Of a stretch of DNA of 64,000 nt, positions 52,896 through 61,451 are shown one piece after another (position 1 is the first letter of the stretch; each line of letters starts with the position of its first letter). The stretch is from JAAUUJ01 sp964392245. GTDB taxonomy: Bacteria > Cyanobacteriota > Cyanobacteriia > Thermostichales > Thermostichaceae. The position numbers and the translations under genes were made by a program. The notes under the pieces were generated by a model. That model saw only the letters and a list, made by a program, of their open reading frames with translations. It had not been told where the DNA came from and made no database searches. The stretch is from assembly GCA_964392245.1 (NCBI GenBank), contig CAYMOX010000006.1, forward strand, positions 50,155 to 114,154. The letters run 5' to 3'.

Positions 52896-54707
52896 ATGCG
52901 TTTGTTTAATTCCACAGCACTCATCGCCTTCCTGGGAAGCTTTGCTCTGGTCGGCCTCATTGCCTGGGGCCTCTTCTGGCGGGTTGAGGAAGTGGTGGTC
53001 GAACCGCCTCTGGATAAACCACCTGTGGTCAGTCGCACCGTTGATCTGGTAGGGCGGCATCAGGGTCAACAACGCTGGCGGCTACTGGCGGAAGAGGTAG
53101 AAATGGGCAATGGCCAGCAGATTTTTGACCAGGGAGCCCATGGCTACTTCTACGGCACTCCCTCCCAAGAGGATCAGGCCGATCCTTTCTTCTCTGATCA
53201 GCAACAAATGGAATGGAAAGCGGACATTGCCCGCTATGATGCCGAGGCCGATCTACTACTCCTGAATGAAAATGTTGAGGTGAGAGATCAGGATGGCAGT
53301 CAACTGCTCACCAACACGCTCCAGGTAACCCCAGAAGAAGAAATGGATATGCCGGACCCCTTTACCCTGACGGGGGATGCAATGGTTTTATCCGGTCAGG
53401 AAGGATCATTTAATTTCCAGTTTGCGCTCATGAAAGCTGCGTCTGGCAAATTGATTGTCTTGCCCGAAACTTCTTCCGATCAGCAGTTGGGTGCCGCCCA
53501 GGCCACCTCTGTGGTTGCCGCTGCGGAAAGCAATCCCGAGGCCACCATCATTACAGCTCAACAGCTGACCTATGATCGGTCAACCCAGAGGGCTGTGGGA
53601 GAAGGAGATCTGGTGATTCAGGAGGAAGGGGTTGAGATCCGCGCGCCTCGCGGGACCTATGACCGTCAACTGGCCCAGAGCAGCTTAGAAGGGGGGGTGG
53701 TTCTGCAGGAAACAGGGCAGGGGAGCGGAGATATTGTGCCCGACTTCAAGGTTGCCCAGGTAGAGCCAGCCGCAGAAGACGAAGAAGTAACCATTGTAGC
53801 CGATCAGCTGGATTATGACCGCAACACCCAGATTGCGCAGGGGCAGGGAAACCTGGAGATCCGGCAGGGAGAAACCATCCTGGAAGCGCCCCAGGGCAGC
53901 TACCGTCGCCGCGAAGCCCAGAGCATTCTCAATGGGGGTGTGACGCTGCGCGAACCCAATCGGATCCTGACTGCCCAGCGACTGGAAGGCAACCACCAGG
54001 ACAAGATTTTCCTATTTGAAGAAGATGTGGTGTATAGGCAGCTGGCTGAGCAAGAAGAAGGGGCTACCGAAGATGGAGATAGCTTGACCAGCGAACTGCG
54101 GCAGTCGGAAACCGAGGTGCGGGCCGCAAAGCTCGTGTACAACTCCCCCACCGAAACTTCAGAGTTCACCGAAAACGTCCAGTTTGTGCAGAAGGGACGG
54201 CAGGCCAAGTCAGAAACTGCAGTGATCACCCCCGAAATGGTCACCCTGACGGGGGAAGTTGAAATTCAGCAGATCGATGGAGACTGGCTGGCCCGTCGCT
54301 TTCAGGATCCAGAGGCGCAGCAGGATGTCTCCCGACCAACCCTGATCTTTGCCGACCGTGTGGAAATTGACCAGCAAACCAGTGATGCCCGTTTCTATGA
54401 AAATGTGGTGATTGTGCAGGCCAACCGTGCCGCTGAAGGCGACAAGGCCACCTATTACGACAGCACGGAGTCTTTTGAACTGGTGGCCGTTTCGGCTCCA
54501 GTGCTTCTGTGTGATCGGGGGGATGTGGGCGATGTGATCCCTGATAGCATTGAGGGTTTACCCGGCAGGGATGCTCTGGATGTCACCTGTCGAGGGGCCA
54601 ATCAAATTAGCTCAGAGTTGATTGAGTTGGATATGGCCAACGACACCTTCAAAGCCACCGGCCAAAGCATGATGCAGTTCCGTGTCGATGCTCAGGAAGC
54701 CCCTTGA
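52896..54707 (+). CDS. lptC: LptC-like LPS export protein with OstA/LptA-type repeats
   Basis: 603 aa, about three times the length of Escherichia coli LptC. A single N-terminal transmembrane helix (about 8-28) is followed by an LptC-like periplasmic region (QRWRLLAEEVEMGNGQQIFD onward) and then at least two OstA/LptA-type units: ITAQQLTYDRSTQRAVGEG with EIRAPRGTYDR, and IVADQLDYDRNTQIAQGQG with ILEAPQGSYRR. A later related segment contains RAAKLVYNS. Such jellyroll repeats build the periplasmic bridge that carries lipopolysaccharide to the outer membrane. The first of three coupled genes: its stop overlaps the start region of the LptF/G permease, and the LptD-like gene follows. It may do the work of both LptC and LptA, as no separate lptA is visible here. 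Confidence 0.85.
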   Translation: MRLFNSTALIAFLGSFALVGLIAWGLFWRVEEVVVEPPLDKPPVVSRTVDLVGRHQGQQRWRLLAEEVEMGNGQQIFDQGAHGYFYGTPSQEDQADPFFSDQQQMEWKADIARYDAEADLLLLNENVEVRDQDGSQLLTNTLQVTPEEEMDMPDPFTLTGDAMVLSGQEGSFNFQFALMKAASGKLIVLPETSSDQQLGAAQATSVVAAAESNPEATIITAQQLTYDRSTQRAVGEGDLVIQEEGVEIRAPRGTYDRQLAQSSLEGGVVLQETGQGSGDIVPDFKVAQVEPAAEDEEVTIVADQLDYDRNTQIAQGQGNLEIRQGETILEAPQGSYRRREAQSILNGGVTLREPNRILTAQRLEGNHQDKIFLFEEDVVYRQLAEQEEGATEDGDSLTSELRQSETEVRAAKLVYNSPTETSEFTENVQFVQKGRQAKSETAVITPEMVTLTGEVEIQQIDGDWLARRFQDPEAQQDVSRPTLIFADRVEIDQQTSDARFYENVVIVQANRAAEGDKATYYDSTESFELVAVSAPVLLCDRGDVGDVIPDSIEGLPGRDALDVTCRGANQISSELIELDMANDTFKATGQSMMQFRVDAQEAP

Positions 54708-54721
54708 AGCGACCAGATCCC

Positions 54722-55918
54722 ATGGCGGCCCCTTCTTCTCCCCCCTCGGCAGGTTCCCATGTCCCCCCCAGGAGTTTTTGGAGACAAGGATGGGCGTGGC
54801 TGCGCTCCTTGCTGCTGGGGGGCTTGTTTCTAGAGATCTACCTGATGAAGGAGATGATCCGGCCCTTCTTTTTAGGGGTGGGCGGTGGCACCACCTTGCT
54901 GTTGGGCAATCAGCTGTTTCTCTACACCGATCTGCTGGTCAAGAAAGGGGCTCCCCCCATGACCATCCTGCAGATCCTGATTTTGAATCTCCCAGCCATC
55001 CTGGTGGTGACCTTCCCCATCGCGGGCCTATTTGCTACCCTGCTTACCCTGGGCAAGATGGGAGCAGACAGTGAGATCATTGCGTTGCGCGCAGCGGGTG
55101 TGCCCTACCGGAAACTATTTGTTCCGGTCTTACTGATCGGGTTGACCATCAGTGGCATTGCCTTTTACATGAACGATTACATTGTTCCCCTCACCAACCA
55201 GAAGGTCAGGACCCTCAACCATAATCTCTTCATTTCTCAGGATGCAGTTCTGCTTAACCCCCAGGAGATTTTTAAGGTGGATGATCACCTCTGGTTTTAC
55301 ATCGGGGACATTGATCCCGAGACGGGATGGATGAAGGATGTATTGATCCTGGATCGCAAAGCGGAAACCGGAGTTCTGCGCTATCCTCAGGTGATAACGG
55401 CGGAAACCGCTCGCCAGGTGGACCAGAATTGGCTGCTGGAGGGGGCTGTGGTTCGTCGCTATGATCCGGAAGGCCGCACCTACTACGAGGGGCAGGTGGG
55501 AACAATGGAGCTGAATATCGTCAGTGAACTTGTCAACCTTGTGCGCGGAGAAAAGGTGCCCCAGGAACAATCCAGTCGAGAATTGTATGACCAGATTCAG
55601 CTCCTGCGTCAGAGTGGGGTTCCTCAGCAGGAGGTCACCCGTCTAAAAGCTGAATGGCATCTGAAGTTTGCAATTCCTCTGGCCAGTTTCTTTGCCATTA
55701 TGATTGCGGCTCCCTTAGGGTTGCAGGCGGTGCGGCAGACGGGACGGTATGGGGGAGTAGCAGTAGCCATCGTCCTGGTGTTTATTTACTATGTATTGTT
55801 GAGTCTAGGGAGAAGTTTAGGCCGCGCTGGTCTGCTAGATCCCTGGTTAGCCGCCTGGATGCCCAATATGGTATTCGGGGGGATCGGAACAATGTTGTTG
55901 TGGCGGTACTTGCGGTGA
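54722..55918 (+). CDS. LptF/LptG-family LPS export permease
   Basis: 398 aa from ATG 54722; a TTG at 54704 overlapping the upstream stop as TTGA is an equally possible coupled start (404 aa). Pattern of the YjgP/YjgQ family: EIYLMKEMIRPFFLGVGGGT and two further N-terminal membrane helices, RAAGVPYRKLF, a periplasmic beta domain in the middle, then KFAIPLASFFAIMIAAPLGL and two more C-terminal helices. It forms the membrane part of the LptB2FG transporter that extracts LPS from the inner membrane. A single permease of this type in the operon suggests a homodimer or a second copy elsewhere. The family does not let me choose between F and G. The gene end overlaps the next start as GTGA. Confidence 0.92.
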   Translation: MAAPSSPPSAGSHVPPRSFWRQGWAWLRSLLLGGLFLEIYLMKEMIRPFFLGVGGGTTLLLGNQLFLYTDLLVKKGAPPMTILQILILNLPAILVVTFPIAGLFATLLTLGKMGADSEIIALRAAGVPYRKLFVPVLLIGLTISGIAFYMNDYIVPLTNQKVRTLNHNLFISQDAVLLNPQEIFKVDDHLWFYIGDIDPETGWMKDVLILDRKAETGVLRYPQVITAETARQVDQNWLLEGAVVRRYDPEGRTYYEGQVGTMELNIVSELVNLVRGEKVPQEQSSRELYDQIQLLRQSGVPQQEVTRLKAEWHLKFAIPLASFFAIMIAAPLGLQAVRQTGRYGGVAVAIVLVFIYYVLLSLGRSLGRAGLLDPWLAAWMPNMVFGGIGTMLLWRYLR

Positions 55919-58900
55919 AACCCACGCTTCTGGTCCACAAATTCTGGTTGAGCCTCTGCTGTGGCAGTTCTACAGCCTCATTTCTGCTTCTCAGTCAGGC
56001 GGCCTTGGCTCAGTCCCAGCCCCCCTCCATCGATCTGCAGGGCTACGACCGTTATTTAAAGAGCCATCAGCATCTCCGCCAGGACCCGATTCCGTTCGCA
56101 GCAGCTGATTCAGACGCTCCTTTAAGGTTGGCTCAGGCGGATCTGGAAACGGCTCCATCTACTTCACCTCCAATCCCTGCTGAAGGGGATCTTGATCCCC
56201 TGGAGGAGGCTCGCTTACAGCGTCTGCTAGCGGAAGGTGCGGCAGCGGTTTCGGCCCGCTCTGAAGATGTCTCTGCCCGCCTGCATGCCCTTGTGGAAGA
56301 CTCTTCTTCCCCCCAGCTGCTTGCCCAGGCCCTCCCCAGCCCTCCCCCAGCAACTTCCCCCCTTCTAACCGAATCTCTACCCATTCTGGCAGCTGTCCCC
56401 CCTGAAGCGCCGAAACAGCAGGCAGAGTCCGAGAATCAGCCGGAGTCCGAATCTTTATCTACCTCCCAGATTGATCAACTTCTAGCCGATGGAGCCGCGG
56501 CAATTGCCCAGGCAGAAACGAGCCGCAGCCCACAGGAAGTACAACAGGTTGCTGCTTCAGCCCCGACCCAGGGAGCCAGTCCGGTCTCCCCAGAGCCAGA
56601 GACTCAAGTTGATCCCATTCCCCCTCAGCCAGAGACCACCCTCACCACCTCTGCCAATAGCCTGAGTGACGTATCGACGGATGCTGCCTCGCTGCAACCC
56701 CAGCGTTCTCCCAGCCGCACCATTCGTGATCCAGCCCTGGCAGTCCTTGCTCCCCTGCTTCTGGCTCCAGATGCAGCCGCTGAACCCGAGCCTCCAACTC
56801 CCACTTTTGCCAAAGGAGCCCTAGCACCCTTTCCAGTTGCTCAGGCTCAGCCCCCCTCTGCTCCAGCAATCCTCCCAGGTGTCCTCACCCCTGCTGGCCT
56901 AACTCCATCGATTCTGCAAAAGTTCCCCCTTTTCCAACCGCCTCCACCCACTCAGGTTGCATCCCCGCCTCAGTCCACCGCGCCAGCACTGCTGCCCACC
57001 ATTTCAACCCCTATTACCCCCAGCGATCTCACGGAAAAATTTCCCCTATTTCAGGGAGTGCCCGCAGCTGCCCCCCAGGACCAGCAACCTTTTGCCCCTT
57101 CACTGCCGCAGTTAAGTGGCACCCCACAAGCTAGCCCCTATGCCCCCTCTTTGTTGAGCCGCTTTCCCCTCCCTCAATTGATGATAAGCTCCGGAAGCGG
57201 CTCAGGGGGGCCGGGGTTTGACGCGTCAGGGGCACAGCTTCCCGAGATGCGTGGATCGCAAATCCGCCAACAGCTGGAAACCAACCTGCAAACTCAGGTT
57301 CCCCTGGATCCAGATCAGCTGAATGTAACTGGAGACAACCTCAGCTTTGATGCAGAACAGGAGGTGGGAATTGCTGAGGGTAATGCTCGCATCCAGCTTT
57401 CGGACGGGACCACAATCACGGGCGATAAACTGCTCTTCTACCAGCGGGAAAAGCGACTGCGCAGCGAAGGACCCTTCCTGCTGGAGCAGGCTTCTTCCCA
57501 GGGAGGAGAACGTCAGATCAAAGGTCGCAACCTGGATTTTGACATTACCAGTCGTTCCGCCCAATTTGAGAGTTCTCTGGTGATCCTGCCCGGTGAAGAA
57601 CCTGGAACCAAGATCTTTGTGCGCAGTGAAGAAACGACCGCCCTTCTGGGAGATCAGATCTTTTTTGAGAATGCCACGATCACCACGTCCCCCGAACCTC
57701 CTGTTACCCACTATGTCAAAGGGGATCGAGTGGAGGTATTCCCTGACGATAAGCTGCTGGTGTATGACGCCCGCGTCTTCGGGGGGGGAGCCCTGGATGA
57801 GCAAGGGGATATTGGCGGGGGGACGCAGATCGGGTACTTCCCTCTCTTTGTCTACAGTCTCCAGGATCATCAATGGATCCTGCCGGGGCAGAGTGGAGAG
57901 GAAGGCATTTATGTCAAGTCCAGCTGGGCTTATCGCTTTGATCAGTACAACTTTGGTGGTCTGCGTCTGGATTTGATTGAACGCAAGGGTCTGGGGATTG
58001 GCTTTACCCATGACTACATTGTGCCGATCCAGGACTCTGAGAACTATGGTCGTGCTCAGTTTTATCTGGTCACCGAGCGAGATGAAAATCGGTTGTCCAG
58101 CCGCTTCCGCGTGGATCATTTCTTCGATTTCTATGCCGCTAATATTCTCGGCAATTACGGTGACTTGAGAGGTCAGCTCAATGTCGATCTGGATAACACC
58201 TACCGACCTGCGGGGGGTCGCAATGACGCCTCCAACTTCCGCCTCAATTCCACCTTCCGCGCTGATCTTTCCACCACCACCCTTAACTTCAGTCGCACTG
58301 GCTCTCCCACCCGCGGCACCTACAATTTGCCCTTGACCGTCAGTCATGATCAGCGCTATGACGGGGTTCCCTGGCTGTCCTCAAACATGAGAATTGACTA
58401 TAACCAGCGGTTGAGTGCGCGAGGGGCTCAGGACTTTTCTGATACACGTTTAACCGTGGGTACCCGTTTTCGGCCTCCGGGCTGGGGGGGAGATTATCAG
58501 GTAAATTACCGTGCCTACAGCAGTTCGAACGGGGATCTGGAATCACGGAAAAACTTCGAGTTTATCTTTAACCCCACCAGTCTTACCCTCTCCCGAGATA
58601 TTTCCTTCACCACAAATCTGACCCTGACCCAGAACCAATCCCCCGATGCCGAAGCCAATGGCCTGAACTTCTTTAATAAGTACGAAGCTCGCTCCAGCCT
58701 GAGATTTGCTGATTTTCAGCCCTTTGAATGGATCACGATTACCCCTGGATCGATTGAATACTACCAGGCCCTCTACTCTACACCGGATCAGGAATCAACC
58801 CTCACCATGGGTCCACAGCTCAGCATTGAACCCAGCGAATGGGCCAACCTGGATATGCGTTTCCAGCGGGTTTTTCAGGGTAACAACAGCGTTCCCTTTC

Positions 58901-59685
58901 AGTCGGTCTCCAGCAATCCCCGAGACACGCACCGGATCAACGCCAACCTCAGTTTCTTTACCCCGCGCTCGACGGTTCCCAATGTGCCCCCCGGCTATGT
59001 TGCTTTTGAAGACGATCTGCCCGGAGAATTGCCGATTGCCCTAACCTTCCCGGACGATACGACAGAAGATTTAGATCTAATCGCCAACCGTACCGAGGAA
59101 GAATTGCAGGCCGAAGTCAAAAATCTCTTCCGCTTTGACACCTCCACAGGCTTCGACTACGTCAGTGATCGCTGGGATCTGATCAATGCCACCTTCACCT
59201 GGAACACCACCCCCAATCTTTTCGATGTTCGTCTCTCCACCAGCTACGATCCCAACGAGGGTGAGCTGAATCCCATCCAGTTAACCTACACGGGCCGCAC
59301 CTCCACCACCTTTGAACGGGGCTTGCGCTCGGGTCTCGACTTTTACGAGCCTGGGGTGAGCTACAGTCTCCGGGCTGTCTACGATCCTGAAGAAGGGGAC
59401 CTCTCCAGCTACGGTGTCGATCTGGATGCCACCATCGGCAACCGCTGGCAAAATCACTGGGGACTGCGCCTGGGAGTGGATCAAGAAGGTCTGCAGGAAA
59501 TTACCATCCGCCGCGATCTGCGCGATTTTGAAGTCAGGCTCACCTATGATCCTTCATCAGAACTACTGCGCCTGGAGGGCTTCCTGGTGGCCTTCCCCAG
59601 CCGACCTGTTGGGTTAACTCAAGAGCGAGGCGATTTCCTCTTCGCTTCACCGTCTTCCATTGGCTCAGGTGAGCTACTGCCTTAG
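55915..59685 (+). CDS. LptD-like outer-membrane LPS assembly barrel with long Pro-rich N-terminal region
   Basis: 1256 aa from GTG 55915. The open frame begins at 55654, but that part overlaps lptF(G) out of frame; at 55915 the stop/start overlap (GTGA) and a signal peptide (FWLSLC...LLLSQAALAQ) agree. Residues about 35-435 are low-complexity, Pro/Ala/Gln-rich, with two copies of a LLAEGAAA/LLADGAAA element and three copies of an LxxxFPLFQ-like element (SILQKFPLFQ, DLTEKFPLFQ, SLLSRFPLPQ). An OstA-like domain follows (DQLNVTGDNLSFDAEQEVGI onward), then a large barrel region to the C-terminus rich in alternating aromatic and polar strands (for example YGRAQFYLVTERDENRLSSR). It is the outer-membrane end of the Lpt bridge. 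The spacer is much longer than in proteobacterial LptD; it could span peptidoglycan, which is thick in cyanobacteria. Confidence 0.88.
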   Translation: MKPTLLVHKFWLSLCCGSSTASFLLLSQAALAQSQPPSIDLQGYDRYLKSHQHLRQDPIPFAAADSDAPLRLAQADLETAPSTSPPIPAEGDLDPLEEARLQRLLAEGAAAVSARSEDVSARLHALVEDSSSPQLLAQALPSPPPATSPLLTESLPILAAVPPEAPKQQAESENQPESESLSTSQIDQLLADGAAAIAQAETSRSPQEVQQVAASAPTQGASPVSPEPETQVDPIPPQPETTLTTSANSLSDVSTDAASLQPQRSPSRTIRDPALAVLAPLLLAPDAAAEPEPPTPTFAKGALAPFPVAQAQPPSAPAILPGVLTPAGLTPSILQKFPLFQPPPPTQVASPPQSTAPALLPTISTPITPSDLTEKFPLFQGVPAAAPQDQQPFAPSLPQLSGTPQASPYAPSLLSRFPLPQLMISSGSGSGGPGFDASGAQLPEMRGSQIRQQLETNLQTQVPLDPDQLNVTGDNLSFDAEQEVGIAEGNARIQLSDGTTITGDKLLFYQREKRLRSEGPFLLEQASSQGGERQIKGRNLDFDITSRSAQFESSLVILPGEEPGTKIFVRSEETTALLGDQIFFENATITTSPEPPVTHYVKGDRVEVFPDDKLLVYDARVFGGGALDEQGDIGGGTQIGYFPLFVYSLQDHQWILPGQSGEEGIYVKSSWAYRFDQYNFGGLRLDLIERKGLGIGFTHDYIVPIQDSENYGRAQFYLVTERDENRLSSRFRVDHFFDFYAANILGNYGDLRGQLNVDLDNTYRPAGGRNDASNFRLNSTFRADLSTTTLNFSRTGSPTRGTYNLPLTVSHDQRYDGVPWLSSNMRIDYNQRLSARGAQDFSDTRLTVGTRFRPPGWGGDYQVNYRAYSSSNGDLESRKNFEFIFNPTSLTLSRDISFTTNLTLTQNQSPDAEANGLNFFNKYEARSSLRFADFQPFEWITITPGSIEYYQALYSTPDQESTLTMGPQLSIEPSEWANLDMRFQRVFQGNNSVPFQSVSSNPRDTHRINANLSFFTPRSTVPNVPPGYVAFEDDLPGELPIALTFPDDTTEDLDLIANRTEEELQAEVKNLFRFDTSTGFDYVSDRWDLINATFTWNTTPNLFDVRLSTSYDPNEGELNPIQLTYTGRTSTTFERGLRSGLDFYEPGVSYSLRAVYDPEEGDLSSYGVDLDATIGNRWQNHWGLRLGVDQEGLQEITIRRDLRDFEVRLTYDPSSELLRLEGFLVAFPSRPVGLTQERGDFLFASPSSIGSGELLP

Positions 59686-59697
59686 GAGCAATACGGT

Positions 59698-60468
59698 ATG
59701 GCCCATTTTTCTTGGATCCAAAGGTCATTGATCAGCAAGTGTCTAGGGGTGGGAGCATCCTCGCTTCTGCTGGTGTTGGGATGGGGGCAACCAGCGTTTG
59801 CGCGGGTTTTCCTGGAAGTGACGATGCGACTGGGGCTCTCTGTCAATCAGGATTACTGGTATGTGGTCGCCCTGAGCAGCAGTTCTGGCAGCAATAGTAG
59901 CGGTCCCACAGCTAATTTAACTGATCCCAATATCACGGTTGGGGACAATGAACTGGAGTTCGTCCAGGGTTGGGATTACCTGATTCGTGTCAAACCCCTG
60001 AACGAAGAAGCGGTGCTTCAAGCCACCATTCAGCAACCTGGAGGTCCAGAAGTCGATTTCATCAGCGGCTTTAACGAAGTCAGGATTGAGAATGGGGAGC
60101 GTGATCAGGATACCATCACGATGTCTATTGATCTGGATGCGCTGACAGATCTCAATGCCGTTGAACAAGATGTCCAGGTCAGCCTGATCACCATCAAGGC
60201 TCCTTTCCGGGTGGATCCAGAGGAAACCAATCTTGCCATTGATGCAGTTCGAGGGAATGTCCCCAACTACTACCGCCTTAGCCTAACCAATCAGCGCCAG
60301 GTGCTGGTGGAAGATTCCCAACGGCAGGAAACCCTGCGTCGCAGCCGCGAATTGATCACTCGGGATGATATTGGCAATGTCACGGCGGCTGATAGCATTG
60401 AAGGCTCAGCGCTAGGAATACTAGCGGCCAACATTCTCACCTTTAATTTGGAGCTGGTGGAACGCTGA
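59698..60468 (+). CDS. Secreted hypothetical protein
   Basis: 256 aa. A signal peptide (hydrophobic core LGVGASSLLLVLGWG, cleavage near AFA-RV) leads to a mature protein with no recognised domain, a Ser/Gly/Asn stretch (SSSSGSNSSG) and otherwise mixed beta-type composition. It starts 12 bases after the LptD-like gene on the same strand and is probably co-transcribed, so a role in the envelope is reasonable. I do not recognise the family. Confidence 0.75.
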   Translation: MAHFSWIQRSLISKCLGVGASSLLLVLGWGQPAFARVFLEVTMRLGLSVNQDYWYVVALSSSSGSNSSGPTANLTDPNITVGDNELEFVQGWDYLIRVKPLNEEAVLQATIQQPGGPEVDFISGFNEVRIENGERDQDTITMSIDLDALTDLNAVEQDVQVSLITIKAPFRVDPEETNLAIDAVRGNVPNYYRLSLTNQRQVLVEDSQRQETLRRSRELITRDDIGNVTAADSIEGSALGILAANILTFNLELVER

Positions 60469-60555
60469 TCCCAACAATGGATGCTATCCTCACTCGGGTC
60501 AACACTCCACAAAAGTTCATGAGACAATGGACCCAGTGATACAGGAGACCTCCGC

Positions 60556-61137
60556 ATGGTTCGCACTGCCTCTACAATGCTGCCCTTGACCACCCAGGCT
60601 CCAGACTTTCAACTGCAGGATGTTGTCTCGGGTCAGACGGTTTCGCTATCCACATTTGCTGGCAAACCCGCTCTGCTGGTGATGTTCATCTGCCGCCATT
60701 GTCCCTACGTCAAGCATGTGCAGGCAGAACTGGCACGACTGGGAGAAGAATACATTCCCAAAAATGTTGGGATCGTGGCCATTAGTGCTAATGATGCCGA
60801 GAAGTATCCTGATGACGCTCCCGCCAGTCTTAAGGAAATGGCACAGGAACTGGGCTTCAATTTTCCCCTCTGTTTTGATGAAACCCAGGAAGTGGCAAAA
60901 ACCTACACCGCTGCCTGCACACCGGATTTCTTTCTGTTTGATGGGGATCGTAAACTGGTTTATCGAGGACAGCTGGATGATAGCCGCCCCAGCACCGAGA
61001 CCCCTGTGACTGGCAAAGATCTGCGGGCGGCGCTCGATACTGTTCTGGCTGGACAGCCTATTCCTGAGGATCAAAAACCCAGCATTGGTTGCAATATCAA
61101 ATGGAAGCCCGGCAACGAACCTCCTTATTTTGGTTAA
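60556..61137 (+). CDS. Thioredoxin-fold (AhpC/TSA-Redoxin type) protein
   Basis: 193 aa. The N-terminal part follows the peroxiredoxin/redoxin pattern (APDFQLQDVVSGQTVSLSTF), and a CxxC site, ICRHCPYVKH with Cys46 and Cys49, lies at the thioredoxin active-site position. TPDFFLFDGDRKLVYRGQLD is the cis-Pro strand region. No signal peptide, so cytosolic. AGGAGA precedes ATG 60556 by about ten bases. It is probably a thiol-disulfide oxidoreductase; the physiological partner is unknown. It belongs to the common bacterial thioredoxin-family proteins of about 190 residues with this CxxC-PYV site. Confidence 0.88.
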   Translation: MVRTASTMLPLTTQAPDFQLQDVVSGQTVSLSTFAGKPALLVMFICRHCPYVKHVQAELARLGEEYIPKNVGIVAISANDAEKYPDDAPASLKEMAQELGFNFPLCFDETQEVAKTYTAACTPDFFLFDGDRKLVYRGQLDDSRPSTETPVTGKDLRAALDTVLAGQPIPEDQKPSIGCNIKWKPGNEPPYFG

Positions 61138-61163
61138 CTGCGCTCCCTCTGGTTAGGGACGTG

Positions 61164-61172
61164 TGTTATGCT
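61164..61172 (+). promoter_or_regulatory. Candidate extended -10 promoter of tRNA-Pro
   Basis: TGTTATGCT fits an extended -10 (TGn-TATGCT) about 48 bases before the tRNA. No good -35 is visible at the usual distance, so this is tentative. Confidence 0.25.
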
Positions 61173-61220
61173 CCTAGGGCTGACTTTTGATAGGTTAAAA
61201 ATGATCAGGTCAGCTCTACA

Positions 61221-61294
61221 CGGGATGTGGCGCAGCTTGGTAGCGCACTTCGTTCGGGACGAAGGGGCCGCAGGTTCGAATCCTGTCATCCCGA
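61221..61294 (+). tRNA. tRNA-Pro (anticodon CGG)
   Basis: A 74-nt cloverleaf. Acceptor arms CGGGATG and CATCCCG pair over 7 bases with discriminator A; D-arm GCGC...GCGC; anticodon stem CTTCG/CGAAG with loop TTCGGGA giving anticodon CGG; T-arm with GTTCGAATC. CCA is not encoded. A tyrosine integrase gene starts 157 bases downstream, which makes the 3' part of this tRNA the probable integration site. Confidence 0.95.
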
Positions 61295-61302
61295 TACCTT
61301 CC

Positions 61303-61333
61303 AAAGCCGCTCAGAGAGCGGTTTTCGTGTTTT
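61303..61333 (+). terminator. Rho-independent terminator after tRNA-Pro
   Basis: CCGCTC-AGA-GAGCGG (61307-61321) is extended by a G-T pair and A-T pairs (AAA before, TTTT after) and followed by a T-rich stretch. It lies 9 bases after the tRNA end. Confidence 0.75.
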
Positions 61334-61374
61334 CAGGGCAAGACACTCTCAGTAAATCCATTCTCAATAAGGAT

Positions 61375-61433
61375 GGGTTTTTGAGGGTTTTTGGGGGTGT
61401 TTGTGGGCTAAAGTGTTCCCGATACTGTTCCCG
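61375..61433. repeat. Two pairs of short direct repeats upstream of the integrase
   Basis: GGGTTTTTGA/GGGTTTTTGG stand in tandem at 61375-61384 and 61385-61394. TGTTCCCG occurs at 61414-61421 and 61426-61433, 12 bases apart. The second pair includes CCCGATAC, also found at the tRNA 3' end. Short direct repeats between an attachment site and int are typical of arm-type integrase sites; this reading is an inference. Confidence 0.4.
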
Positions 61434-61451
61434 TTTTTGGAGGCGGGCACA

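Noticed and set aside
55654..55914. Upstream extension of the LptD-like frame into the permease gene
   Set aside because: It overlaps conserved LptF/G membrane helices out of frame. The GTGA overlap at 55915 and a signal peptide right after it mark the real start.
57226..58347. 373-residue open frame on the - strand opposite the LptD-like gene
   Set aside because: It is the antisense of a strongly supported coding region, has no ribosome binding site or recognisable domain, and its length follows from codon bias of the + strand gene.
61375..61433. CRISPR-like repeats near the integrase
   Set aside because: Only two copies of two different 8-10 base words with no regular spacers.
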